Positions 8,315 through 17,497 of a stretch of DNA of 64,000 nt are shown here, in pieces (positions within the stretch are counted from its first letter, which is position 1; each line of letters opens with the position of its first letter). Source of the stretch: CADEED01 sp041395625 (GTDB lineage Bacteria; Pseudomonadota; Gammaproteobacteria; Steroidobacterales; Steroidobacteraceae); NCBI GenBank assembly GCA_041395625.1, contig JAWLAE010000001.1, forward strand, positions 62,001 to 126,000, in the 5' to 3' direction. Below the pieces are notes generated by a model that was not told the origin of the DNA, did no database searches, and saw only the letters and a list, made by a program, of their open reading frames with translations. The position numbers were made by a program, and so were the translations under genes.

Positions 8315-9076
8315 ATGAAGTACCATTGGTTGACAGCGGTCCTGCTGCTGAGCGCAGGTTGCGCTGCGGCGCAGGTGGCACCACCCGCAGAGAACACAGG
8401 TGCCAACACCAGCATTGCGCGGGCGGCCAGCGGCACCTATGCCTATCGCGCCAAAGATGGCCGGGAGCGTGGCGCGGAACGGTTTCAGCTGTTGGTCCAT
8501 CCGGATGGGTCGCGCACGCTGCTCATGTGGCACGATCTGTTTGCCCGCAACGCGCAATTTACGGTCACTCTACGAGTGGCGGCCGACTATCGACCGCTCG
8601 AGGCCTACGCCAACTACTGGAATGCCGGCGCCTACAAAGGTGCGACGCTGTTTCGGGTCGACGGCGATCAGTTGTCTGCCAGTTATCGTGGCCCAGCGGG
8701 CCAAGAAGACCAGATCATCGACGTGCCCGCCGCCTTTTCGCTGGGGACGCACCCGGTGGCGGGCGACGGCTGGCATGTTGCGCATCTCGATCCGTCGGCA
8801 CAGGGCCCGCAGACGCTGCAGCTCGCTTCCGTCGAGGCGAGTGCCGATCTGACCAAACCGATGCTCGTGACGCTCGTGCCGCTGCAGGTGGAGCGGATCG
8901 GGTCCGAGCGGATCACGGTGGCAGCCGGTAGCTTCGATACCACGCACTACCGACTTGCGGGTGTGAATGACATCTGGGTGCTGGACGAGGATCTCATTGT
9001 CGTCAGGTCGGTCTCCACCGCACGTGGACTCGAGTACGAGCTCACGTCGTTGACGCGCACTGCGGGACATTTGTAG
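8315..9076 (+). CDS. Secreted/periplasmic protein of unknown function
   Basis: 253 residues from ATG 8315, with GAGCGAGG upstream. N-terminal signal peptide MKYHWLTAVLLLSAGCAAAQ, possibly a lipobox (LSAGC). The rest is predicted beta-rich (SGTYAYRAKDG, RTLLMWHDLFARNAQFTVTLRVAADYRPLEA, ELTSLTRTAGHL) and resembles calycin- or LolA-like outer-envelope proteins only in general character. Divergent from the lipoprotein gene at 8151, with a shared 163 bp promoter region, and followed 9 bp later by glnE. I do not recognise the family. Confidence 0.6.
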   Translation: MKYHWLTAVLLLSAGCAAAQVAPPAENTGANTSIARAASGTYAYRAKDGRERGAERFQLLVHPDGSRTLLMWHDLFARNAQFTVTLRVAADYRPLEAYANYWNAGAYKGATLFRVDGDQLSASYRGPAGQEDQIIDVPAAFSLGTHPVAGDGWHVAHLDPSAQGPQTLQLASVEASADLTKPMLVTLVPLQVERIGSERITVAAGSFDTTHYRLAGVNDIWVLDEDLIVVRSVSTARGLEYELTSLTRTAGHL

Positions 9077-9085
9077 GTACGATCG

Positions 9086-11956
9086 TTGTCACCTGCACTC
9101 GAACTGCTGCTCGCGTCATCCCGGGCGCGACTGCGCGAGCAGCCAAGTGGTGCCGCCGCGCTGGATACCGCTGCGCCGCAGATCCAGCAGTCGCTCGAGC
9201 GCGTGCTGGCCGGTAGCGATTTTCTCGTCGACAGTTGTGTACGGGACCCCAGCCTGCTCGAGTGGTTAGTCACGACTGCGCAGTTGCTGCAGCCGGAGCC
9301 GCCAGCCGCGCTCGCGGCGCGCCTCGATCGGGAACTGCAGGCTGAGCTCGACGAGGCGGGCGTCATGACGCTGCTCCGGCAGGTCAGGCGGCGCGAGATG
9401 CTGCGCATTGCCTGGCGCGACCTCGCCGGCTGGGCTCCTCTCGAGGAGACGCTGGCAACGCTGTCGATTCTCGCCGATACGCTGATAGGCGCCGCGGTTC
9501 GTCATGCCAGAACCAGCCTGCTGCCCACCTATGGCCTGCCGCGCGACGCCGATGGAGCCGAACAGTCGCTGATAGTGCTCGGCATGGGCAAGCTCGGTGG
9601 CGGTGAACTGAACTACTCCTCTGATGTCGATCTGATCTTTCTATTCTCGGGCGCCGGTGAAACCGATGGTCGCCGGACGATTGCCAGTGAGGAGTACTTT
9701 ACCCGACTTGGCCGGCTCCTCATCAAGTTCCTCGATGAGCCGACGGCCGACGGCTTCGTGCTACGTGTCGACATGCGCCTGCGACCGTTCGGCGACAGTG
9801 GTCCGCTCGTGGCGAGTGCGAGCTTTCTCGAGGACTACCTCGAGACCCATGGTCGTGACTGGGAGCGCTATGCGTGGGTGAAGGCGCGCGCGGTCACGGG
9901 CGCTGAACACTATGCGTCGCTGTATGAGGCAGCCGTGCGACCCTTCGTGTATCGGCGATACTTGGACTTCGGCGTATTCGACTCGTTGCGCGACATGAAA
10001 GCGATGATCGAGCGCGAGGTGGCGCGGCGCGACATGGCGGAGCACGTCAAGCTCGGCCCAGGCGGCATCCGGGAGGTCGAGTTCATCGTGCAGGCGATGC
10101 AGCTCATTCGTGGCGGGCAGGATCGTCGTCTACAGACGCCTTCGCTGCGCACGGCCATGCCACAGTTGGTAGGGGGGCGCCTGCTCGATGAGGCGACTGT
10201 CGCCGAGCTCGACGCAGCCTACGTTTTTCTGCGTCGACTCGAGAACGGCTTGCAGATGCGGGCGGATCGGCAGACGCACACCTTGCCCTCAGAGTCGCTG
10301 GAGCGCGAGCGGTTGGCGGTCGCCTTGGGCTACGATGACTGGCCAATGCTCGCCGACGCACTGGCCGTGCATCAAGCCAATGTCATACGGCATTTCAAGA
10401 ATCTGCTGTTTGCCAATGCGCCGGTGAGTGAGGCGGGGCGTGTGGGGCCAGGATCGTTTGCAGCCCTGTGGGAACAGGCTGCAGCAGTAGAGCAGTTTCA
10501 GGCATCGTTCGAGCGCAATGGCATCGGTGAGGCGGCAGACTGCGCGCGGCAGTTCGTCGAGTTTCGCAACGCCAATCTGGTCAAGCGACTCGACGCCACC
10601 GGGCGCAAACGCCTCGATGTCCTGATGGCGCTCATTGCCAGCGAGCTGGTGGACTGTGCGGAGCCCGCGGCAGTTCTGCGGCGCGTCATCCGGATCTTCG
10701 AGGCGATCGGCGCGCGCTCCGTCTATTTCTCACTGCTGAACGAAAATGAGATCGCCCGCCGTCGGCTCATTGAACTCTCCGGCTACGGTGGATTTCTCTC
10801 GAAACAGATTGCGGCGGCGCCCATCCTGCTCGATGAACTGCTGGACGAGTCGCTGTTCGGCAAGCTGCCCAGTCGCAGCGAACTCGAGCGCGATATCGAC
10901 GACAAACTGGCCGGCTTGGATGCCGGCGATCCGGAGCGCGAGGTCGAGGTGTTGCGCCACTTTCAGCGTGCGGCGATCTTTCGCATCGCCGTGGCGGATC
11001 TCTCCGGTCGACTGCCACTGATGCGCATCAGCGATCACCTGACCGACGTCGCGGAGATCATCATCGAGCACGCGATGCGGCTCGCATGGAACCAGATGGT
11101 GGCGAAATACGGCACACCGCGATGTGGTGCCGCTGCCGAGCGGCGTGCTGTCAGGATCTGCGCGGTCGGCTACGGCAAGTTGGGTGGCCGCGAGCTGGGC
11201 TATGGATCTGACCTCGATCTCGTCTTCCTGCACGATTCCTCGGGCACCGACCAGGAGACCGATGCTGCCAAGCCGGTCGACAATCAGATGTTCTTCGTGA
11301 GGCTCGCACAGCGCATCGTCCATTTGCTGACGATGCACTCTGCCGCGGGACGCCTGTACGAGGTGGATGTACGTCTGCGCCCGAGCGGCAAGGGCGGGAT
11401 GCTGATCACCCAAATCGACGCATTCGCCGCTTATCAGCGCGAAGATGCCTGGACCTGGGAGCACCAGGCCCTGCTGCATGCGCGCGCGGTGGCGGGCAAT
11501 CCTGAGCTGCGGGCCGAGTTCGAGCGGGTGCGACTGGTTATCCTGCAATCGAGTGTGAAACGTGACACCTTGCACAAGGAGGTCGGTGACATGCGGGCAC
11601 GGATGCGGCGCGAGTTGTCGCGCTCGCAGGCGGGTGAGTTCGACATCAAGCAGGACTGCGGCGGTGTTGCCGATATCGAATTCCTGGCGCAATACTGGGC
11701 GTTGCAGTTCGCGGCCCGGCACGAGGCGGTGGTGCTGTACTCCGATACGATCAGGCAGCTGGAAACAGTGGCATCGGGCGGCTTCGTGCCGCAAGCCACC
11801 GTTGATCAGCTAACTGCCGCGTACCGTGCTTATCGTGCCCGGACGCATCGCCTGTCGCTGGAGGACAAGTTGCCGGTCGTGCCCGCAACCGAGTTTGTGG
11901 TCGAACGGGCACAGATCACCGCAATCTGGGACGAAACGCTCGGCGCGCCCTTATAA
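9086..11956 (+). CDS. glnE: Bifunctional glutamine synthetase adenylyltransferase/adenylyl-removing enzyme
   Basis: 956 residues (E. coli 946), TTG start at 9086. Two nucleotidyltransferase domains: the N-terminal adenylyl-removase with LGMGKLGGGELNYSSDVDLIFLF and the C-terminal adenylyltransferase with VGYGKLGGRELGYGSDLDLVFLH, each followed by VDMRLRPFG or VDVRLRPSG and by the KLGPGGIREVEF and KQDCGGVADIEFLAQ segments. It adds and removes AMP on glutamine synthetase according to PII state in the cytoplasm, tuning nitrogen assimilation. The upstream secreted-protein gene ends 9 bp before and a zinc-finger gene starts 7 bp after, so it is probably inside a transcription unit. Confidence 0.96.
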   Translation: MSPALELLLASSRARLREQPSGAAALDTAAPQIQQSLERVLAGSDFLVDSCVRDPSLLEWLVTTAQLLQPEPPAALAARLDRELQAELDEAGVMTLLRQVRRREMLRIAWRDLAGWAPLEETLATLSILADTLIGAAVRHARTSLLPTYGLPRDADGAEQSLIVLGMGKLGGGELNYSSDVDLIFLFSGAGETDGRRTIASEEYFTRLGRLLIKFLDEPTADGFVLRVDMRLRPFGDSGPLVASASFLEDYLETHGRDWERYAWVKARAVTGAEHYASLYEAAVRPFVYRRYLDFGVFDSLRDMKAMIEREVARRDMAEHVKLGPGGIREVEFIVQAMQLIRGGQDRRLQTPSLRTAMPQLVGGRLLDEATVAELDAAYVFLRRLENGLQMRADRQTHTLPSESLERERLAVALGYDDWPMLADALAVHQANVIRHFKNLLFANAPVSEAGRVGPGSFAALWEQAAAVEQFQASFERNGIGEAADCARQFVEFRNANLVKRLDATGRKRLDVLMALIASELVDCAEPAAVLRRVIRIFEAIGARSVYFSLLNENEIARRRLIELSGYGGFLSKQIAAAPILLDELLDESLFGKLPSRSELERDIDDKLAGLDAGDPEREVEVLRHFQRAAIFRIAVADLSGRLPLMRISDHLTDVAEIIIEHAMRLAWNQMVAKYGTPRCGAAAERRAVRICAVGYGKLGGRELGYGSDLDLVFLHDSSGTDQETDAAKPVDNQMFFVRLAQRIVHLLTMHSAAGRLYEVDVRLRPSGKGGMLITQIDAFAAYQREDAWTWEHQALLHARAVAGNPELRAEFERVRLVILQSSVKRDTLHKEVGDMRARMRRELSRSQAGEFDIKQDCGGVADIEFLAQYWALQFAARHEAVVLYSDTIRQLETVASGGFVPQATVDQLTAAYRAYRARTHRLSLEDKLPVVPATEFVVERAQITAIWDETLGAPL

Positions 11957-11963
11957 TTACACC

Positions 11964-12173
11964 ATGGCCGAGACCAAGAAGCTGATGCAACCGAACGCCC
12001 AGAACGAGTATCTGGTCGACGTGAGCGACCTGCCGCTCGCTTGCCCCATGCCGGAGATGGCACTGTGGAACTCCCATCCGCGAGTCTACTTGCCGATCGA
12101 GGCCACCGGCTGGGCCAAGTGCCCTTATTGCAGCGCTGAGTACACGCTGCAGCGCGGCGCTCACGGTGCGTAG
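11964..12173 (+). CDS. Small zinc-finger (CHCC-type) protein
   Basis: 69 residues. Contains ACPMPEMALWNSHPRVYLPI and then AKCPYCSAEYTL, the C...H...CxxC pattern of the zf-CHCC family, related to a small subunit of mitochondrial complex I. In proteobacteria the gene often sits near LPS or ilvE/glnE genes. The function is unknown; zinc binding is inferred from the ligands C30, H41, C56 and C59 (approximate numbering). The last 13 bp overlap the 3' end of the convergent DUF6165 gene. Confidence 0.85.
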   Translation: MAETKKLMQPNAQNEYLVDVSDLPLACPMPEMALWNSHPRVYLPIEATGWAKCPYCSAEYTLQRGAHGA

Positions 12174-12556
12174 GGCTGGTAGGATTTTTCCTCGACGATG
12201 GTCGAACCAAGCATCAGGTTGATGCGCTTCTTGACGGCGGCGCGCTCATCGTTGGTCACGTAGACGGCGCGTGCCAGTTCGATGAAGCGGGCATCGAAGG
12301 ACTTGGCGCGTTCCTGAGCACGAATATCGTCTTCGATCTCCCACAACATGGTGTTGATTCGTTCGAGCTCGGCTTCTTCCGCCCGCACGCTGTCTGCCGC
12401 CGCACCACTCTGGCGCCAGGTGTGCTCGAGGAGCTCGAGCTCATGTTGCACGTTCGCGCGCTTGGCAGCATCCGTGAAGCGCGCTGACTTGATGCGCAGG
12501 ATCGTGATCTTGTCGAGGAGTTCACCGGGAGAGATGGGTACCAGAATGTCTTTCAT
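12161..12556 (-). CDS. DUF6165 family protein
   Basis: 131 residues from ATG 12556. Begins MKDILVPISPGELLDKITILRIK, is largely helical with charged heptad-like segments (RANVQHELELLEHTW, AEEAELERINTMLWEIEDDIRAQE) and ends EKSYQPYAP. This matches the DUF6165 family often found beside glycosyltransferases. The start overlaps the glycosyltransferase stop by 4 bp (ATGA), so it belongs to the LPS core group. Possibly a partner of the glycosyltransferase; no biochemical function is known to me. Confidence 0.8.
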   Translation of the reverse strand: MKDILVPISPGELLDKITILRIKSARFTDAAKRANVQHELELLEHTWRQSGAAADSVRAEEAELERINTMLWEIEDDIRAQERAKSFDARFIELARAVYVTNDERAAVKKRINLMLGSTIVEEKSYQPYAP

Positions 12557-13620
12557 GTCCGCCTCGCTACTGCCGGCAAGCCTAGCAGTTCGTCCAGTTT
12601 TGCGCAGACTGAGTCGACGGTGATCAGATCCATGACGCCTGGTGCTTCGATCTTCCTGGTCCAGGCGAGCGCGGCGGCAGGCTTGCCGAGGTAGCGCTCG
12701 GCGGCGACCCCATACCGATCCACGCACCATCGCTGCGACAGATAGGGTCCGCTGCGTGCCGGATTCGTGGCGGCGTACAGCCCGATGACCGGCGTCCCGA
12801 CCATCGTCGCCATATGGGCCGGCCCCGAGTCCGGCGACACGAGCGCTGTGGCGCGCGCGAGCAGCGCCAGCAGTTGCGGCAAGGTGTCCTGGCCAATCTG
12901 GTTGACGATGGGAGCACTAACCACTTGGGCGATGGCTGCACCCATGTCGCGCTCCAGTTCACTCGGGCCGCCCGCGAGGATTACGCGCATGCCGTGCGTG
13001 CGCACAGCATGTTCTGCGACTGCCGCATAACGCGCGACCGACCAGTTGCGCAGCCGATGGCTCGAGCACGGGCTGATCACCAGTGTGGGCGTGGCGTCGG
13101 GGATCAGTTGCTCGGCGTACGCGCGCGCGTCGGCAGGCAGCGGCAGATTCCAGCGCAGCGGCCCGCTAGGCGCGCCGGCTGCCGCCGCAAATCCCAGGAA
13201 ACTGTCGAGCACGTGTTCGCGCTGGCGTGGCGCTATTCGGGCGTTGGTGAACAGCCATTGCAGCTCGCGCGCGCGGGCGCGATCGAAACCCAGCTTGAGT
13301 CGCGCGGGAATGCAGGCAGCAGCGAGGCTGGCGCGTAGCGCGAGCTGCAGGTGCATCAGCAGATCGAACTGCCGGCCCCGCATCGCCATACGCAGTTCGC
13401 TGAGCGCGCCGAACCCGGCGCGCTTGTCGACGGTGATAAACTCCACCTCTGGAATGAGGCGCATCAGTTTGGCTTCGACCTTGCCAATGACCCATGTAAA
13501 GCGCGTGCCGGGCCATGCATCCTGCAGGTTGCGCAGCAATGGCACGACGTGACAGGTGTCACCGATCGCCGAGAGGCGCAGCAGGCAGACAGTAGCGGGT
13601 GGTGTGTTGAGGGGGAGCAT
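12553..13620 (-). CDS. Glycosyltransferase family 9 (heptosyltransferase-like)
   Basis: 355 residues. GT-B fold: N-terminal LLRLSAIGDTCHVVPLLRNLQ (the family start), the middle SPCSSHRLRNWSVARYAAVAEHA, and the nucleotide-sugar site ALVSPDSGPAHMATMVGTPVIGLYA. Family 9 enzymes transfer ADP-heptose to the lipid A-Kdo core at the inner membrane. Neighbours are DUF6165 (overlapping), kdkA and waaA, divergent across 24 bp, which supports an inner-core LPS role. Which heptosyltransferase it is (WaaC, WaaF or WaaQ type) cannot be fixed by eye. Confidence 0.9.
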   Translation of the reverse strand: MLPLNTPPATVCLLRLSAIGDTCHVVPLLRNLQDAWPGTRFTWVIGKVEAKLMRLIPEVEFITVDKRAGFGALSELRMAMRGRQFDLLMHLQLALRASLAAACIPARLKLGFDRARARELQWLFTNARIAPRQREHVLDSFLGFAAAAGAPSGPLRWNLPLPADARAYAEQLIPDATPTLVISPCSSHRLRNWSVARYAAVAEHAVRTHGMRVILAGGPSELERDMGAAIAQVVSAPIVNQIGQDTLPQLLALLARATALVSPDSGPAHMATMVGTPVIGLYAATNPARSGPYLSQRWCVDRYGVAAERYLGKPAAALAWTRKIEAPGVMDLITVDSVCAKLDELLGLPAVARRT

Positions 13621-13644
13621 CAGTGACGGCCGAAGGTTTGCCTC

Positions 13645-14418
13645 GTGAGTGACAAATGGCCTCTCGGTCCCGAAGTTGAGAAGGCCGCGATCGCAGGCGG
13701 CCGGATGCTATACGACAGCTCGCGCGCGAGCAATTTTGGCGCCGAATGGTTCGAGCCCGCTTTTTGGGAGCGGCGCTCGGCGATCGAAGGCCGTGCGCGC
13801 GGTCGCGGCAACACCCTGTTCGTCCGCTCCGGAGAATATACCTATGCGCTGCGCCACTACCGACGCGGTGGGCTCGTCAATCTGCTGTCCGCGGATCGCT
13901 ACTGGTGGCGGGGCGAAGACCTGACCCGACCGTTTGCCGAATGGTGTCTTACCTACCATCTCTATCGTGCCGGGCTGCCGGTGCCCGCGCCCGTCGCGGC
14001 GCGCTACGTCAAGCGCGGAAGGAGTTACACGGGCGATCTGATCACCGCACGTCTCGAGCATTCCGAGTCGCTGGCGAGCATTCTCGCGGCCGAATCACTG
14101 GCTTTCTCGGCGTGGATCGCGATCGGCCGCTGCATTCGGCGTTTCCACGAGTCCGGCGTGTATCACGCCGATCTCAACGCCCACAACGTGCTGCTGGTCG
14201 AACGCCAGACGGTCGTGCTGCTCGATTTCGATCGCGGCGAGCTGCGCAAGCCGGGCTGGTGGTGTGACGCCAATCTGGTGCGCTTGCGGCGGTCGCTCGA
14301 GAAAGTGACGATTGCACTGCCTGTCGACCGCTTCACCAATGACGACTGGCATTCCCTGTTGTCCGGCTATCGCGAGCCTGCTCAGCGAACCGTGCTCACG
14401 CCTGACACGCCGGGCTAG
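13645..14418 (+). CDS. kdkA: 3-deoxy-D-manno-octulosonic acid (Kdo) kinase
   Basis: 257 residues, GTG start. Kinase-like fold of the LPS kinase group: glycine-rich RGRGNTLFV, GEYTYALRHYRRGGLV, then the catalytic loop YHADLNAHNVLL (D of HADLNAHN) and the metal site VVLLDFDRGELR. KdkA phosphorylates the 4-position of the first Kdo of lipid A-Kdo and is typical of organisms with a single phosphorylated Kdo. waaA follows 4 bp later, fitting a Kdo transfer plus phosphorylation unit. Confidence 0.92.
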   Translation: MSDKWPLGPEVEKAAIAGGRMLYDSSRASNFGAEWFEPAFWERRSAIEGRARGRGNTLFVRSGEYTYALRHYRRGGLVNLLSADRYWWRGEDLTRPFAEWCLTYHLYRAGLPVPAPVAARYVKRGRSYTGDLITARLEHSESLASILAAESLAFSAWIAIGRCIRRFHESGVYHADLNAHNVLLVERQTVVLLDFDRGELRKPGWWCDANLVRLRRSLEKVTIALPVDRFTNDDWHSLLSGYREPAQRTVLTPDTPG

Positions 14419-14422
14419 ACGC

Positions 14423-15694
14423 GTGCGATTGCTGTACATCGTCGTCGCCTATCTGCTGGCGCCCGTGGCCGCCGGCATCATGCTCGCGCGCGGGCTACGG
14501 GATCGCAGCTACTGGCGCGATTTCATGCAGCGCTTCGGCTTTGGCCGCTACCTGAGCGGTGAGCGCAGTGTCTGGGTTCATGCGGTATCGGTCGGCGAAG
14601 TGCAGGCAGCCGCGCCGCTGGTCGAGTCCCTGTTGCGGCAGTATCCATCATTGCCGCTGGTACTAACAACTGTGACACCGACGGGCGCCGGTCGCGCCCG
14701 TGCCTTGTTCGGTGATCGGGTTCACGTGCGCTATATCCCGTACGACCTGCCAGGCTCGGTCAACCGATTCTTTCAGCGCATACGTCCGCGACTGGTGATT
14801 ATCCTCGAGACGGAGATCTGGCCCAACCTCTACCACGCTTGCGGCAAACTCGATGTACCGCTGGTGCTGGCCAGTGCGCGGATCTCGCCCAAGTCGGTCG
14901 GACGCTATCGACTACTCACCGGACTATTTCGTGAAACGCTGTCGCACGGTATCTCGATCGCCGCACAAGGCCCGGCCGACGCCGAGCGATTCCGCTCCAT
15001 CGGCGCCAACCCGGCACGCACGCACGTAGTCGGCAATATCAAGTTCGATTTTGCCTTGCCGCCCGATATCGACGCGCGTGGGCGGAACGCACGCGAGTTG
15101 TTAGGGCGGGGACGGCCGGTGTGGGTGGCTGGCAGCACGCATCAAGGCGAGGAGGAGCAGGTGCTGGCAGCACAGCGCCGCGTACTCGCCGCGCATCCGG
15201 ACGCGCTGCTGGTGCTGGTGCCACGCCATCCGCAGCGCTTTGCCGAGGTTGCAGCGCTGCTCGAGCGCAGCGATATACCGTACGTGACGCGCTCGAGCGG
15301 CCTCCCGGTGCCGGCCGGCAGCAGCGTCTTCCTGCTCGATACACTGGGCGAATTGTTGTCTTACTACGCTGCCAGCGATGTGGCGTTCGTGGCGGGCAGC
15401 CTGGTGCCCATCGGCGGGCACAATCTGCTGGAGCCGGCGGCGCTCGGCAAGGCGACGCTGACCGGGCCGCACAACTTCAACTCCGAAGACATCGCCAAAT
15501 TGCTGCTGGAACGCGGTGCCGTTGAGCTAGTGACTGATGCCATTGCACTTGCGGCGAGTGTCGTACGACTGCTCAGCGATGCTGACGAACGTCAACGGCG
15601 TGGCGCGTTTGGCCGCGCGGTGGTCGCAGAGAATCGCGGTGCGGTCGCGCGACTGTTGCCGCTGCTGGCGCCGCTGATCACAGCGGGCGACTAG
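14423..15694 (+). CDS. waaA: 3-deoxy-D-manno-octulosonic acid transferase
   Basis: 423 residues (E. coli 425), GTG start at 14423 just after kdkA. N-terminal membrane-interacting segment (LLYIVVAYLLAPVAAGIM), then WVHAVSVGEVQAA with the catalytic Glu (E59), TPTGAGRA, ILETEIWPNLYHAC and the donor-binding LVPIGGHNLLEPAALGK. It adds Kdo from CMP-Kdo to lipid IVA at the inner membrane. Paired with a Kdo kinase, it may be a monofunctional enzyme, as in other bacteria that carry kdkA; that is inference. Confidence 0.95.
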   Translation: MRLLYIVVAYLLAPVAAGIMLARGLRDRSYWRDFMQRFGFGRYLSGERSVWVHAVSVGEVQAAAPLVESLLRQYPSLPLVLTTVTPTGAGRARALFGDRVHVRYIPYDLPGSVNRFFQRIRPRLVIILETEIWPNLYHACGKLDVPLVLASARISPKSVGRYRLLTGLFRETLSHGISIAAQGPADAERFRSIGANPARTHVVGNIKFDFALPPDIDARGRNARELLGRGRPVWVAGSTHQGEEEQVLAAQRRVLAAHPDALLVLVPRHPQRFAEVAALLERSDIPYVTRSSGLPVPAGSSVFLLDTLGELLSYYAASDVAFVAGSLVPIGGHNLLEPAALGKATLTGPHNFNSEDIAKLLLERGAVELVTDAIALAASVVRLLSDADERQRRGAFGRAVVAENRGAVARLLPLLAPLITAGD

Positions 15695-15701
15695 GCCGTT
15701 A

Positions 15702-17069
15702 TTACTTCGCCAGCCAGCTGTTCACGTCTTCCAGTACCTCGCGATCGAGGTTGCCGGCCGCGAGCTGCAGCTGCAGTACATTGATGATGTAGTCGTAGCG
15801 GCTGCGCGAGTAGTCGGTCTCGGCCTGTACCAGGCGACGCCGTGAGTCGAGTACGTCAACAGCAGTCCGCGTGCCGACTTCATAGCCAGCTTCGGTCGCC
15901 TGCAGCGCGGTGCGCGCGGATTCGAGCGCCTGTCGCAGTGCCTTGACGCGTGAGATCTCCGACTGCACGCCCAAATAGGCGTCCCGCGCGAGTCGCTCGG
16001 TCTGGCGCGACGTGCGCTCGAGGCGCGCGCGCGATGCTTGCCAAAGGTACTCCTGCTGGCGGACCAGCGACTGCGTGCCGCCGCCGGCGAACAGTGGCAC
16101 TGACAACTGCAGGCCGATGCTCTTGGAATCCTGATCACTGACCGAGGGCGCGGACACGCCGTTCTCGAACGTCGTGGTAGCCGTGGAATTGAGATTGGAG
16201 CGGCTCGCGAGCAAATCGAGTTGTGGCAGGTGCCCGCCGAACGCCTTGCGGACGTTGTCGCGGGCAATGTCGGCCGCCATGCGACTCGAACTGAGGGCCA
16301 GATTCTGCTCCATGGACAGCTCTACCCAGGCGCTCGCGTCTTCCGGCTCCGGCGACTTGAGCGGCATCGTGTCAGCCGGCGCCGCCAGCGACGCTGGCTG
16401 GATGCCGATGATTTCCTGCAGCAATTCCTGCGAGGTGCTGAGCTGACGCTTGGCCGCGATCAGCGCCGCGGCGGAGGTGTCGCGCGCGGCGCGTGCTTCC
16501 TGCACGTCGGTGATCGCGATCAGCCCTACCTCGAAGCGCTTCTCCGCCTGCTCCAGCAGCTGCGTGAAGGCTTCCAAGGCGGCATTCTGCGCGACCACGG
16601 TGTCCTGGGCGGCCAGCACGTCGAAGTAGCGGGTAGAGACGCGCTGCGCGAGATCCTGCTGCGCGGCCTGGTAGTCGATCTCTGCCTGGGCGACTTCCTT
16701 GTTGGCCTGGCGCAAACTCACCCAATCGGCCCAGGAGAAAATCCTTTGCCGCAAATCGATGCTCCAGCGTTCGGTATCGGGCTTCGAGCGGTCATTGCCG
16801 CCGAAAGTCAGCAGTTGCCCGCCGATGATGCGGGTCGACTGGCTGAAAGATGTATTGTCATCGCGCGTTTTCGAGGCCGAACCACTCACTTGTGGCAGCA
16901 ACGTGGCCAGCGCCTGTGGCTTGGCTTCGCGATTGGCGAGGCGAATGGCGTCCGCTTCACGGATCTGCGGATCGTTCAGCATGGCACGATCGAAGACCGC
17001 TAGCAGATCTTCACCAAAAGCATGGGGCGCAAGCATGAGGGCCACGCCCAGAACGAGCAGACGGTGCAT
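15702..17069 (-). CDS. tolC: TolC-family outer membrane efflux protein
   Basis: 455 residues from ATG 17069, chosen because AAAGGAG lies 8-9 bases upstream and a signal peptide MHRLLVLGVALMLAPHAFG follows directly. Two similar halves of long coiled-coil helices and beta strands: DPQIREADAIRLANREAKPQ, QRIFSWADWVSLRQANKEVAQAE, YEVGTRTAVDVLDSRRRLVQAE. These are TolC hallmarks. It forms the trimeric outer-membrane duct for tripartite pumps or type I secretion. No pump genes are adjacent, so like E. coli tolC it may serve several systems. Confidence 0.92.
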   Translation of the reverse strand: MHRLLVLGVALMLAPHAFGEDLLAVFDRAMLNDPQIREADAIRLANREAKPQALATLLPQVSGSASKTRDDNTSFSQSTRIIGGQLLTFGGNDRSKPDTERWSIDLRQRIFSWADWVSLRQANKEVAQAEIDYQAAQQDLAQRVSTRYFDVLAAQDTVVAQNAALEAFTQLLEQAEKRFEVGLIAITDVQEARAARDTSAAALIAAKRQLSTSQELLQEIIGIQPASLAAPADTMPLKSPEPEDASAWVELSMEQNLALSSSRMAADIARDNVRKAFGGHLPQLDLLASRSNLNSTATTTFENGVSAPSVSDQDSKSIGLQLSVPLFAGGGTQSLVRQQEYLWQASRARLERTSRQTERLARDAYLGVQSEISRVKALRQALESARTALQATEAGYEVGTRTAVDVLDSRRRLVQAETDYSRSRYDYIINVLQLQLAAGNLDREVLEDVNSWLAK

Positions 17070-17168
17070 CGAGACAACTCCTTTAGTGTTATACATCACT
17101 ATATCACATGCCGCCCGTCGATCGCAATCGAGCCGTCACCGTAAAGTGCCGCGCGATCCTTGGACGCG

Positions 17169-17489
17169 TCAGTACTGCTTGACGTTGGGATCGATCTCCG
17201 CGCTCCAGGCGAGGATACCGCCTGCCAGATTCGCGACTTGTTGGAAGCCCTGCGACTCAAGGTACTGCGCCACTTTCATCGACCGGCCACCGGAGCGGCA
17301 CAGCACCCAGGTTTCGGCGTTGCGATCCAGTTCAGACAATCGCTGCGGGACGTCGTTCATCGGCATGTGCACAACACCGGGCAGCGCGGCGATCTCCAGC
17401 TCCCAAGCTTCACGCACGTCGATCACGAGCGGCGTCGACTGCGCGTCGCGGCGCTGTTTCAGCTCCTGCACGGTGACTTCGGCTACCAA
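17169..17489 (-). CDS. Single-domain rhodanese-like sulfurtransferase
   Basis: 106 residues. Contains VIDVREAWELEIAALPGVVHMPM and the active-site loop CRSGGRS with C64, the six-residue loop typical of rhodaneses acting on sulfur substrates. Cytoplasmic, no signal peptide. It starts 8 bp after the stop of the upstream pcm gene on the same strand and may be co-transcribed with it, feeding into the region before tolC. The physiological sulfur acceptor is unknown; GlpE-like. Confidence 0.9.
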   Translation of the reverse strand: MVAEVTVQELKQRRDAQSTPLVIDVREAWELEIAALPGVVHMPMNDVPQRLSELDRNAETWVLCRSGGRSMKVAQYLESQGFQQVANLAGGILAWSAEIDPNVKQY

Positions 17490-17497
17490 GGACGACC

